From Candidatus Enterococcus ferrettii (lineage in GTDB: Bacteria; Bacillota; Bacilli; Lactobacillales; Enterococcaceae): a DNA stretch of 7,302 bases. Below are positions 1 through 5,585 of the stretch, piece by piece. Numbering within the stretch: position 1 is the first letter of the stretch; every line of letters begins with the position of its first letter. Under the pieces are notes generated by a model. That model made no database searches, was not told the origin of the DNA, and was given only the letters and a program-made list of their open reading frames with translations. The DNA is taken from NCBI RefSeq assembly GCF_017377655.1, contig NZ_JAFREL010000029.1:1-7302 (forward strand), in the 5' to 3' direction. The translations under genes were made by a program, and so were the position numbers.

Positions 1-62
1 ATAATTATTTCTTTGGCTCTTTTAGAACTGTTGTTAAAGAGAGAAATTACGCAAAAGGCTGG

Positions 63-106
63 AAAAGACGGCCATTCCTATTTACCGTCAAAACCGCCGT
101 CGTTTT
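63..106 (+). terminator. Hairpin upstream of the integrase, terminator-like
   Basis: GACGGC at 67-72 is perfectly complementary to GCCGTC at 96-101, the outer AAA (63-65) can pair with the TTT after 102, and the 3' arm runs into GTTTTAT. The loop is long (23 nt). The first five bases of the 5' arm could instead pair with CCGTC at 85-89, so two exclusive folds exist. It may end transcription from a gene left of the window, or be part of the integrase leader. The long loop keeps confidence low. Confidence 0.35.
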
Positions 107-110
107 ATAG

Positions 111-116
111 AAAGGA
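111..116 (+). promoter_or_regulatory. Ribosome binding site that decides the integrase start
   Basis: AAAGGA at 111-116 lies 10 nt before TTG 127. It lies only 1 nt before the in-frame GTG at 118, which is too close. The frame stays open to the left edge of the window, but the residues encoded before 118 do not look like integrase sequence. Confidence 0.55.
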
Positions 117-126
117 AGTGAGGATA

Positions 127-1233
127 TTGCGCAGAGGTGAAAACATTTATCGTCGTAAAGACAAACGTTGGGAAGGTCGTTATCCCAAAGGAAAAAAAGC
201 CAATGGTCGGACTAAATATGGATCGGTGTACGGCAAAACATTAAAAGAAGTCCGTGAGAAGCTATACCCTTTAAAGCTGCATTATCAATTTATTCAAAAT
301 AGGCAAGGAGATTCAGCGATCAGCTTCAATGAGTGGGGGTACCTATGGCTACAGGAAATTCAATCGACTGTTAAGCAGTCCACCTACGCTAATTATGAGC
401 ATAAGCTGGAGCGGTATGTACTAAATTTACTTGGTGAACAAGGGTTAAATGAACTGAACGAAAAATCGGCTGAAACCTTATTGAAAGATTTGGAAGAACG
501 GAAGCTGAAGCCATCTACAATCCATGCTGTCTTTCGTATTACCAAACAATGCATCAACTTAGCTGTTCGGAAAAAATTAATTAAAGAGAATCCGTTCACC
601 TTAATACAATTACCTAAACTTGTGAAGAATAGAAATCAGGCCCTTACTAAGCAGGAACAAAAACGGTTAGAAATGGCGGCTTTATCGGCAAAAAAAGGTC
701 AAGGAATCCCAACGCTATTGGCATTGCATGCTGGTTTAAGGATCGGAGAAATTTCTGCACTTACTTGGAAGGATATTGATTTTGAAAATAATCTGATTCA
801 CGTTCATTCAACGGTGCAGCGAATTGTTGGTGTATGTAACGGAAAGAAAACCGAGTTAATTTATACTAGTTCAAAAACAGCTTCTTCTACTCGCCTAATT
901 CCAATGAGTCAGACATTGAAAAAAATACTGTTGAAAAAGAAGCAAAGAGCACAGGGGAAATTTGTGCTCACCAATAACGAGAAACCAATAGAGCCTCGAT
1001 TGTTAACGTATCACTTTCATCGGATTCGCGAGAAGGTTGGACTATTTATGCTTCATTTCCATCAATTACGTCACACTTTTGCGACTCGCTGCCTAGAAAG
1101 TCGAGGGGATATTATGAGTGTCAGTGCACTGATGGGACATAGTTCCACTCAAATGACTCTAGATACATATGCTGGATCCTTAATGGAACAACGATTCCAG
1201 GTAGTCGCACAAATGGAAAAAGCAATCTCGTAA
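127..1233 (+). CDS. int: Tyrosine recombinase / phage-type integrase
   Basis: This is a site-specific recombinase that would integrate or excise a mobile element through a covalent 3'-phosphotyrosine intermediate. With the TTG start it has 368 residues, normal for the Tn916/phage integrase family. The N-terminus (RRGENIYRRKDKRWEGRY, residues 2-19) matches the AP2-like arm-DNA-binding domain of such integrases. A helical SAM-like core-binding domain follows at about 62-160, then the catalytic domain. The full catalytic set is visible: Arg205 (in HAGLRIGE), Lys250 (SSKTAS), His312 and Arg315 (HQLRH), His338 (MGH) and Tyr348 (LDTYAG), so it should be active. The start at TTG 127 is chosen because the family usually begins at MRRGENIY and AAAGGA sits 10 nt upstream. 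GTG 118 is the alternative. No excisionase is seen, and the element it serves may lie left of the window or include the downstream operon. Confidence 0.93.
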   Translation: MRRGENIYRRKDKRWEGRYPKGKKANGRTKYGSVYGKTLKEVREKLYPLKLHYQFIQNRQGDSAISFNEWGYLWLQEIQSTVKQSTYANYEHKLERYVLNLLGEQGLNELNEKSAETLLKDLEERKLKPSTIHAVFRITKQCINLAVRKKLIKENPFTLIQLPKLVKNRNQALTKQEQKRLEMAALSAKKGQGIPTLLALHAGLRIGEISALTWKDIDFENNLIHVHSTVQRIVGVCNGKKTELIYTSSKTASSTRLIPMSQTLKKILLKKKQRAQGKFVLTNNEKPIEPRLLTYHFHRIREKVGLFMLHFHQLRHTFATRCLESRGDIMSVSALMGHSSTQMTLDTYAGSLMEQRFQVVAQMEKAIS

Positions 1234-1237
1234 AACG

Positions 1238-1279
1238 CTTTCAAAAAGGAAATAACTCTTTTTGGGAAGGTCTTTTTTT
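1238..1279 (+). terminator. Rho-independent terminator of the integrase gene
   Basis: CAAAAAG (1242-1248) pairs with CTTTTTG (1258-1264) around a 9-nt loop. The stem can be extended outward with CTT against AAG (1238-1240 with 1267-1269) past a small bulge and a wobble pair. Seven T residues follow at 1273-1279. It starts 5 nt after the integrase stop, so the integrase is probably transcribed separately from the operon to its right. Confidence 0.7.
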
Positions 1280-1350
1280 ATATTTTTCAAAGTAATCGCT
1301 TTCTTTTAGTTTTGATCAATATATCGGGAAATTTCTGTTTTTCTGAGGCT

Positions 1351-1379
1351 AATTGTCTTCATAGTACAAAAAATTGTCT
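1351..1379 (+). repeat. Direct repeat AATTGTCT, 21-bp period
   Basis: AATTGTCT occurs at 1351-1358 and again at 1372-1379, start to start 21 bp, which is two helical turns. Such phased direct repeats are typical of response-regulator sites, including LytTR-type regulators. The copies are AT-rich and short, so chance is a real possibility. Confidence 0.3.
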
Positions 1380-1415
1380 AGGTTGAGTCAATGAATAAGG
1401 AGTATGAATTTTTTA

Positions 1416-1433
1416 TACCGTCAGCTGCCGTCA
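1416..1433 (+). repeat. Short direct repeat CCGTCA, 10-bp period
   Basis: CCGTCA occurs at 1418-1423 and 1428-1433, one helical turn apart. The 8-mer TACCGTCA (1416-1423) also occurs left of the integrase at 83-90, where a second CCGTC follows at 97-101. The repeats could be recombinase arm-type sites, but hexamers of this kind also occur by chance. Confidence 0.3.
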
Positions 1434-1450
1434 ATTGGCGGCTTATTTTT
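1427..1450 (+). terminator. GC-rich hairpin with T-rich tail
   Basis: GCCGTC (1427-1432) pairs with GGCGGC (1437-1442) as a 6-bp stem with one G-T wobble and an AATT tetraloop, followed by TTATTTTT (1443-1450). This is the form of a factor-independent terminator. It lies 161 nt after the first integrase terminator and 150 nt before the operon. It could be a second insulating terminator or could end a short transcript beginning after 1280. Confidence 0.6.
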
Positions 1451-1470
1451 GTTGGTTTGATGAGCCTTGT

Positions 1471-1527
1471 GGAAGGTTTCATAGTCTTCCAAAGACTACG
1501 AAAAGTGAGCAGCTATTTTTGCTCTCT
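1471..1527 (+). promoter_or_regulatory. Structured leader: overlapping hairpins
   Basis: Three inverted repeats occur in 57 nt. GGAAG (1471-1475) pairs with CTTCC (1486-1490). TAGTCTT (1482-1488) pairs perfectly with AAGACTA (1492-1498) around a 3-nt loop, using some of the same bases, so these two folds exclude each other. A third pairs AGTGAGCA (1504-1511) with TGCTCTCT (1520-1527) at seven of eight positions. None is followed by a T-run, so they are not plain terminators. They may be an RNA leader or operator sites; the function is unknown. Confidence 0.4.
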
Positions 1528-1587
1528 AAAAGTATAGATGAAACAAAGGAAATTATCAAAAATCAGTGTTTAGGGATCAGTGGATAG

Positions 1588-1593
1588 AGGAGG
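1588..1593 (+). promoter_or_regulatory. Ribosome binding site that decides the start of gene A
   Basis: AGGAGG lies 7 nt before ATG 1601. The upstream in-frame GTG at 1580 would place this site inside the coding sequence and has no good site of its own, so ATG 1601 is preferred. Confidence 0.85.
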
Positions 1594-1600
1594 AAGCGGC

Positions 1601-2500
1601 ATGTTTGGTTTTGGCAAACAGAAGAAGGATACCTATCAAGAAGCAACTCAAGATGATTATTTTTACGACGACTATGACGAAGGCTACGAGGATGATTATG
1701 GGTATGATTCTTATCCTGAGGAAGAATATGAACGGCCAGCAGAAAATTATCGGGAGCATGACCGTGAAGAACGGCGTTCCAGACGCAGAACAACAGCTCC
1801 TAATATGGAACGTTTCGACGCCAGATACGAGGAAACTGAAGTATTACCAGAACCAAGAGCAGAAGAAGAAACGCATAGACAACAAGAGTCTCCACTACAA
1901 CAGGAAGTCGAACGTTTAGAAGAAACTGTGGTCCAGTTGAAGCATCAATTGGAGGTTAAACAAAGCGAAATGTCTGCCATGGCAACGACATTGTCAGAGA
2001 AAGATTTACTCCTTCAGCAACAACAAGAAAAAGGTATCCAGTCGCAAAAGGAGAAACAAGAAGAACTGGAGAATCTTCAAGCTGAAAAAGATCGTGAGAT
2101 TCAAGAATTGTCGAAGCAAGTCGAACAACTGAGAGTTGATTTAAAAGACAGCCAAACCAATCAAACAGAAGCGCTGATCCAAGCAAGACGACAAGTTGAA
2201 GAACTGAAACAGACACAAAAAGAAAATGAAGAAATGAAGGCTGAACTGGCCACGATCCTGATTGAAACTAAAAAACAAGAACGAGCAATTTTGGAACGGG
2301 CAGAATATGAGGCTAAAGGAATTCGCAGCCAAGCGGAGCAGGAAGCGCATCAAGTCATTCATGATGCATCCTTAGAGCTGCGAGTGATGAAACAAGAGAT
2401 CAAAAATTACCGTAAACGTCTGCGTTCGGTACAAGAAGAAACGACCCAATTTTTCGTCCGCTTGTTAGCCAATAGCGATGCATTATTGGAAGACGAATAG
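1601..2500 (+). CDS. DivIVA-like coiled-coil protein with acidic Tyr-rich head (gene A)
   Basis: This is a predicted cytoplasmic protein of 299 residues with no signal peptide or membrane segment. It begins MFGFGKQKK. Residues 10-44 are highly acidic and rich in tyrosine (16 Asp/Glu and 9 Tyr in 35 positions). A mixed-charge, Arg-rich stretch (51-63) follows, then a long Gln/Glu/Lys coiled coil from about 99 to 280. The last part (about 215-295), with spaced Ala/Glu heptads and a YRKRLRS segment, resembles the C-terminal coiled coil of DivIVA/GpsB-type cell-pole and septum proteins. The usual N-terminal DivIVA membrane-binding domain is not seen. It is the first gene of the operon, 18 nt before gene B. 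A scaffold or localisation role is inferred, not shown. Alternatively it is simply an uncharacterised coiled-coil protein whose resemblance is heptad bias. Confidence 0.85.
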   Translation: MFGFGKQKKDTYQEATQDDYFYDDYDEGYEDDYGYDSYPEEEYERPAENYREHDREERRSRRRTTAPNMERFDARYEETEVLPEPRAEEETHRQQESPLQQEVERLEETVVQLKHQLEVKQSEMSAMATTLSEKDLLLQQQQEKGIQSQKEKQEELENLQAEKDREIQELSKQVEQLRVDLKDSQTNQTEALIQARRQVEELKQTQKENEEMKAELATILIETKKQERAILERAEYEAKGIRSQAEQEAHQVIHDASLELRVMKQEIKNYRKRLRSVQEETTQFFVRLLANSDALLEDE

Positions 2501-2518
2501 AAGAGGGGGAGCTTTTCG

Positions 2519-3676
2519 ATGAAGCAATCGCAGAATCAACTCGCCCTTTATCCAACACCAGCTCCAATTATGCAAGAGGAGCTAATCGAGCAACATCTAT
2601 TAGAAGAAATCGAACGAGCCTGTGAATATTTATATGCTCCTCATGGCACCTTAGATGACAAGCAAAGAGAAAAGATTTACCAGCATTTTGAGCAATTATT
2701 TCGCTTAATGAACAGCAGCTACCATCTTGAGTTATTACTGGTGCCCGGTACTTTGAATTGGAAAGCTTTTTGGCAAGCACTGCATCAATTTTTTCCGCAG
2801 TTTGCTTGGATCAAAGCCCAAACGGAAGAACCAAAATATGGTCGACAAGTTTATCGCTTTGATTTTATTCCGTTGGTTTTCAGAGAAGAAGGGTTTCCTT
2901 TTGCAATTCATTTGGAAGATAGCCTAAATCAGCAGTTTCCAACAGCTACCGGGAACACCTTGGAGAGAGCAGAGCAGCTGCTATTGGAATTAGCTGAGCA
3001 ACACTTTTCTGAAGGTATTGTTCAAGAAGAGAAAAAAACTGAAGACTCACTTTTGATAAAACAAACAAACGAACAGCCTCAAGAATCTGTACTACCTACA
3101 GATCGAGTACAGAAAGAGAATGTACGACAAGAAACTCAAAGTAAAGCTCGCCTTCGGGCAGTCAATCAAAAGCTGGAGCTGGTGATTGAAAAACTTGAAC
3201 TTTCGATGCTTTACAGCGGCATTCAATACTTTGATCAAAAGAGCACGGAAGAAAGCGATTGGGATAGGCGAATCAAAATCAGTTTGCGGGAATATACCTA
3301 CTTATTGCAAAAAGCTCGATTTTTAGAACAGATGTGGCATTTAAATGGAGAGTTAGTAAATAAATCCGAAAAGATGACAGTTACTGGCAACAAATTGGTT
3401 TACGAACGAGATCAAGTGAAACAAATCAAGGCGAATCTTTCGGCAAGAGATATTCATTTTGTTTTGTATGAATGTCAGGTGATTGAGTCTAGGGCAAAAG
3501 TTCATACTCGACCATGGTTTCGAAAACCATACGTCAAACTGATGAAGATGGATTACGACAATTTACTAAGCAAAGCTGCTTACTTTGACCTTTTACAAGG
3601 CGAAAATTCATTGATGGAACGGATGGTTCGTGAACAACAGGATGTGCCAGTCAAAGAAGCCCAGGAGGTTGGTTGA
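2519..3676 (+). CDS. Uncharacterised cytoplasmic protein, two-part (gene B)
   Basis: I do not recognise the family. The 385-residue product has no signal peptide or membrane helix. Residues 18-165 look like a folded, aromatic-rich alpha/beta domain (for example WKAFWQALHQFFPQFAW at 81-97, then beta-like segments around 108-131). Residues 166-208 are a polar, Gln/Glu-rich linker. Residues 209-372 are mostly helical and basic-acidic, with an Arg/Lys/aromatic patch at 329-344 (TRPWFRKPYVKLMKMD). There are only two Cys (35, 319) and no obvious catalytic or nucleotide-binding motif. The ATG is supported by AGGGGGAG about 7 nt upstream. It lies between the coiled-coil gene and the signal peptidase with gaps of 18 and 21 nt, so it is very likely co-transcribed. 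A role as a cytoplasmic partner of the coiled-coil protein or of the membrane components is inferred from position only. Confidence 0.85.
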   Translation: MKQSQNQLALYPTPAPIMQEELIEQHLLEEIERACEYLYAPHGTLDDKQREKIYQHFEQLFRLMNSSYHLELLLVPGTLNWKAFWQALHQFFPQFAWIKAQTEEPKYGRQVYRFDFIPLVFREEGFPFAIHLEDSLNQQFPTATGNTLERAEQLLLELAEQHFSEGIVQEEKKTEDSLLIKQTNEQPQESVLPTDRVQKENVRQETQSKARLRAVNQKLELVIEKLELSMLYSGIQYFDQKSTEESDWDRRIKISLREYTYLLQKARFLEQMWHLNGELVNKSEKMTVTGNKLVYERDQVKQIKANLSARDIHFVLYECQVIESRAKVHTRPWFRKPYVKLMKMDYDNLLSKAAYFDLLQGENSLMERMVREQQDVPVKEAQEVG

Positions 3677-3697
3677 GGTCAGAGATTTCAATGGTCA

Positions 3698-4180
3698 GTG
3701 TTCTCAAAACTGGCAGGACTGTTTGTGCTTTGCTATTTTCTTTTTCTTGGTAGCTTTCGGATGTACTACTGGCTATATCCTAAATACTTTGTTAGTGGCG
3801 AATCCATGAATCCAACCTACTGGGAACAAGAGATTGTGCAAGTCAAAGCCCACCACAAACCCGAGCGTTTCGATGTAGTCGTGCTGCATCCACCCGATGC
3901 ACCAACTGAGTTGTATTTGAAACGAGTGATTGGTTTGCCAGGGGAACGGATTGATTATCAAAAGGGACAACTATTTGTTGACGGAAAGTTTGTAGCAGAT
4001 CAATTCGCATCAACGACAGAAGATTTTGATTGGAATAGCTCTAACGATCAGGCGATTCCTAAAGGTTATTACTTTGTGTTAGGGGATAATCGAATAATTT
4101 CAAAGGATAGTCGCGTTTTCGGTTTGGTTTCAGAAAAACAAATTTTAGGCATCGTCCAAGAGGGGAACACAAAGAAATGA
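3698..4180 (+). CDS. lepB: Type I signal peptidase, Ser/Lys type (gene C)
   Basis: This membrane serine protease would remove Sec signal peptides outside the membrane. The 160-residue product has one N-terminal membrane helix (about 5-27). All family boxes are present: SGESMNPT with catalytic Ser36, RFDVVVLHPP (57-66), YLKRVIGLPGE with general base Lys75, and LGDNR...SKDSR (128-139). Its length fits the short single-anchor Gram-positive signal peptidases (SipS-like). The start is GTG 3698, the only start in this frame after the preceding in-frame stop and ahead of the membrane helix. Its ribosome site is poor: GAGGT at 3675-3679 is 18 nt away. It overlaps gene D by 4 nt (ATGA). A dedicated copy here suggests it matures secreted products of the locus, such as gene E. 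It uses a different catalytic mechanism from gene F. Confidence 0.95.
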   Translation: MFSKLAGLFVLCYFLFLGSFRMYYWLYPKYFVSGESMNPTYWEQEIVQVKAHHKPERFDVVVLHPPDAPTELYLKRVIGLPGERIDYQKGQLFVDGKFVADQFASTTEDFDWNSSNDQAIPKGYYFVLGDNRIISKDSRVFGLVSEKQILGIVQEGNTKK

Positions 4181-4491
4181 AGACACTGCAGGACAAAATT
4201 GAATGGTACACCTTTTGGTACTGGGTTTATTGGCTCTTTTCACTAGTCGTGTTGTTGGGTGTGTTGGTACTAGGTATTTTTTTCTACTTTACAGATTTCC
4301 AAGACGTAGTGACGGTCAGCCAGCTTTTCCTTCTACTGTTATTGATGTTACTAGCTGTTTATTTGAGAATGACGGCACTACACTATCACTCAATTTTACT
4401 GAAGCTGAAGCAGGCAGCAACTCGACCGAGAAGACCAAGAGAACATCCACAACTACGACCGCAGGAAAGGCGGAAACAAGGTGAAGGGTAA
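4177..4491 (+). CDS. Small two-helix membrane protein with Arg/Pro tail (gene D)
   Basis: The family is not recognised. The 104-residue product has two strongly hydrophobic helices (about 13-38 and 45-63). The first is rich in Trp and Tyr at its start (W10, W14, W16, W19). A basic cytoplasmic tail (82-101) is rich in Arg and Pro. Both ends are predicted inside by the positive-inside rule. The ATG overlaps the stop of the signal peptidase gene (ATGA), and GAGGGGA lies about 10 nt upstream, so translation is probably coupled. It runs 11 nt into gene E. The overlaps at both ends make it a real gene rather than a chance frame. It may anchor or connect cytoplasmic and membrane parts of the system. 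The basic tail could contact the acidic head of gene A; this is inference. Confidence 0.85.
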   Translation: MKTLQDKIEWYTFWYWVYWLFSLVVLLGVLVLGIFFYFTDFQDVVTVSQLFLLLLLMLLAVYLRMTALHYHSILLKLKQAATRPRRPREHPQLRPQERRKQGEG

Positions 4492-5572
4492 AGTTTTTTT
4501 GGGGGGATTCATCCTTGGACTCTGTCTAGTCACAAGCAATCAGATCCAAGTGCAACAAACGGTATCGGCTGAAACGCAAGAGTCCATTTCGGATCAATCA
4601 GAAGCAATACCAAAGATCGAAAGCAACTCAACTGCTACTAGCGAAGCAAGTAAGGAACTCGCAGATTCAACAGTGGCTAAAGAAACTTTTTCTTCTATAG
4701 AAGAAAGCAAGAGTAGTGAAACGGTTGCTTCCGCTTCTTCAACTACTAGGTGGAGTGAATTAGAAGAACAGGCAAAAAAGTCTACAACAGAATCAACTGT
4801 ATCTGGATCAAAAATTCCAGAAGTAGTTACCAAAGTTCAAACAACGTTGCCAGCCGCAAGAGTGGAAGAAAATTATCAGTTTTCAGTGGTGAAGAATCAA
4901 ACTACTGAAGAATTTATCCACTCTATAGGGAAAGATGCCCAAATCATTGCTTGGGATGAAGGGCTCTATGCTTCAGTGATGATTGCTCAGGCAATTTTGG
5001 AAACAGGTTCCGGCAACAGCCAATTAGCAAGACCGCCTCATCATAATTTATTTGGGATCAAAGGGAGTTATCAAGGGGAAAACGTGTCATTTAATACGCA
5101 AGAAGACAAGGGAAATGGACAGCTGTATACGATTCAATCGGTTTTTCGGCAGTATCCTAGCTACAAAGAATCATTGGAGGATTATGCGACTTTACTGAAA
5201 AAGGGAATTTCTGGCAATGCTGGATTTTATCAATCGACTTGGAAAGAACAAGCAGAAAGTTACCAAGTGGCAACTAAAGCACTTACAGGAAAATATGCGA
5301 CCGATACTTCGTACGATAAAAAGTTAAATGCATTGATTGAAACCTATCATTTAACTTCGTATGATGCAGAACCAAGTGCACCAGTGGAAAGGTCTAGCGA
5401 GAGTACAGAAGTACCTGCAGCCCAAACCGAAAAAGAAAACGAACCAGCTGAATCAAGCACCACGGAGGAACCACCAATTTTGACACGCGAAACTAAGCAA
5501 TCTGTGGTATTCCTTCCACCAATTGCTCAACGACCAGCAAAAGAGGTAGCAGGCAATCGAACGGCACAATGA
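4481..5572 (+). CDS. Secreted GH73 endo-beta-N-acetylglucosaminidase (gene E)
   Basis: This peptidoglycan hydrolase would cut the glycan between GlcNAc and MurNAc outside the cell. Residues 1-30 form a signal peptide with a likely cleavage after VSA (28-30). Residues 31-130 are a Ser/Thr/Glu-rich linker. The glucosaminidase (GH73) domain spans about 135-295, with catalytic Glu174 in AILETGSGNS, the NLFGIKG motif, and the conserved YATDTSY near its end. The C-terminal tail (about 296-363) is Pro/Glu/Ser-rich. There are no LysM repeats, no LPXTG motif and no membrane tail, unlike the enterococcal autolysin AtlA, so wall targeting must come from elsewhere or be weak. The GTG start overlaps gene D by 11 nt and has AGGAAAGG 10 nt upstream. 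In this operon it likely opens or remodels the wall for the exported matrix protein. General cell separation is the alternative. Confidence 0.93.
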   Translation: MKGKVFLGGFILGLCLVTSNQIQVQQTVSAETQESISDQSEAIPKIESNSTATSEASKELADSTVAKETFSSIEESKSSETVASASSTTRWSELEEQAKKSTTESTVSGSKIPEVVTKVQTTLPAARVEENYQFSVVKNQTTEEFIHSIGKDAQIIAWDEGLYASVMIAQAILETGSGNSQLARPPHHNLFGIKGSYQGENVSFNTQEDKGNGQLYTIQSVFRQYPSYKESLEDYATLLKKGISGNAGFYQSTWKEQAESYQVATKALTGKYATDTSYDKKLNALIETYHLTSYDAEPSAPVERSSESTEVPAAQTEKENEPAESSTTEEPPILTRETKQSVVFLPPIAQRPAKEVAGNRTAQ

Positions 5573-5585
5573 AAGAAGGGGAGCT

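Larger units (their letters stand above)
1280..1600. other. Non-coding interval between integrase and operon
   Basis: No well-supported gene lies in this 321-nt stretch. It contains a direct repeat (1351-1379), a second short repeat (1416-1433), a GC-rich terminator-like hairpin (1427-1450) and a cluster of hairpins (1471-1527). The best sigma-A-like match is TTGATG (1457-1462), 17 nt, then CATAGT (1480-1485), with four of six matches in each box, which is too weak to call. A 48-codon reading frame (1391-1537) is discussed in the findings. The start of the operon transcript is therefore unresolved. Confidence 0.6.

Noticed and set aside
3..110. Open frame from the left edge ending at TAG 108-110
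   Set aside because: Could be the last 35 codons of an upstream gene, but the product has no recognisable features and another frame is also open there, so it cannot be called.
13..126. Upstream extension of the integrase reading frame (TTG 13 or further left)
   Set aside because: The residues do not resemble integrase sequence, an inverted repeat lies in the stretch, and a ribosome site fits TTG 127.
1231..1245. Catabolite-responsive element (cre)-like half site AACGCTTTCA
   Set aside because: Only the right half of the consensus fits, and it overlaps the integrase stop and terminator.
1457..1485. Promoter TTGATG-17-CATAGT
   Set aside because: Four of six matches in each box is within chance for AT-rich DNA, and the second box overlaps a hairpin.
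1580..1600. GTG 1580 as start of gene A
   Set aside because: It would put the AGGAGG site inside the gene; ATG 1601 has ideal spacing.
1566..1919. 117-codon frame overlapping the start of gene A
   Set aside because: Shadow of gene A in another frame: low-complexity Met/Ile/Lys composition and no ribosome site; gene A has AGGAGG and coherent coiled-coil coding.
3691..3753. 20-codon frame at ATG 3691
   Set aside because: Too short and overlaps the signal peptidase; kept only as a comment on the uncertain start.
4203..4484. 93-codon frame overlapping gene D
   Set aside because: Alternate frame of gene D; gene D has the coupled ATGA start and sensible membrane topology.
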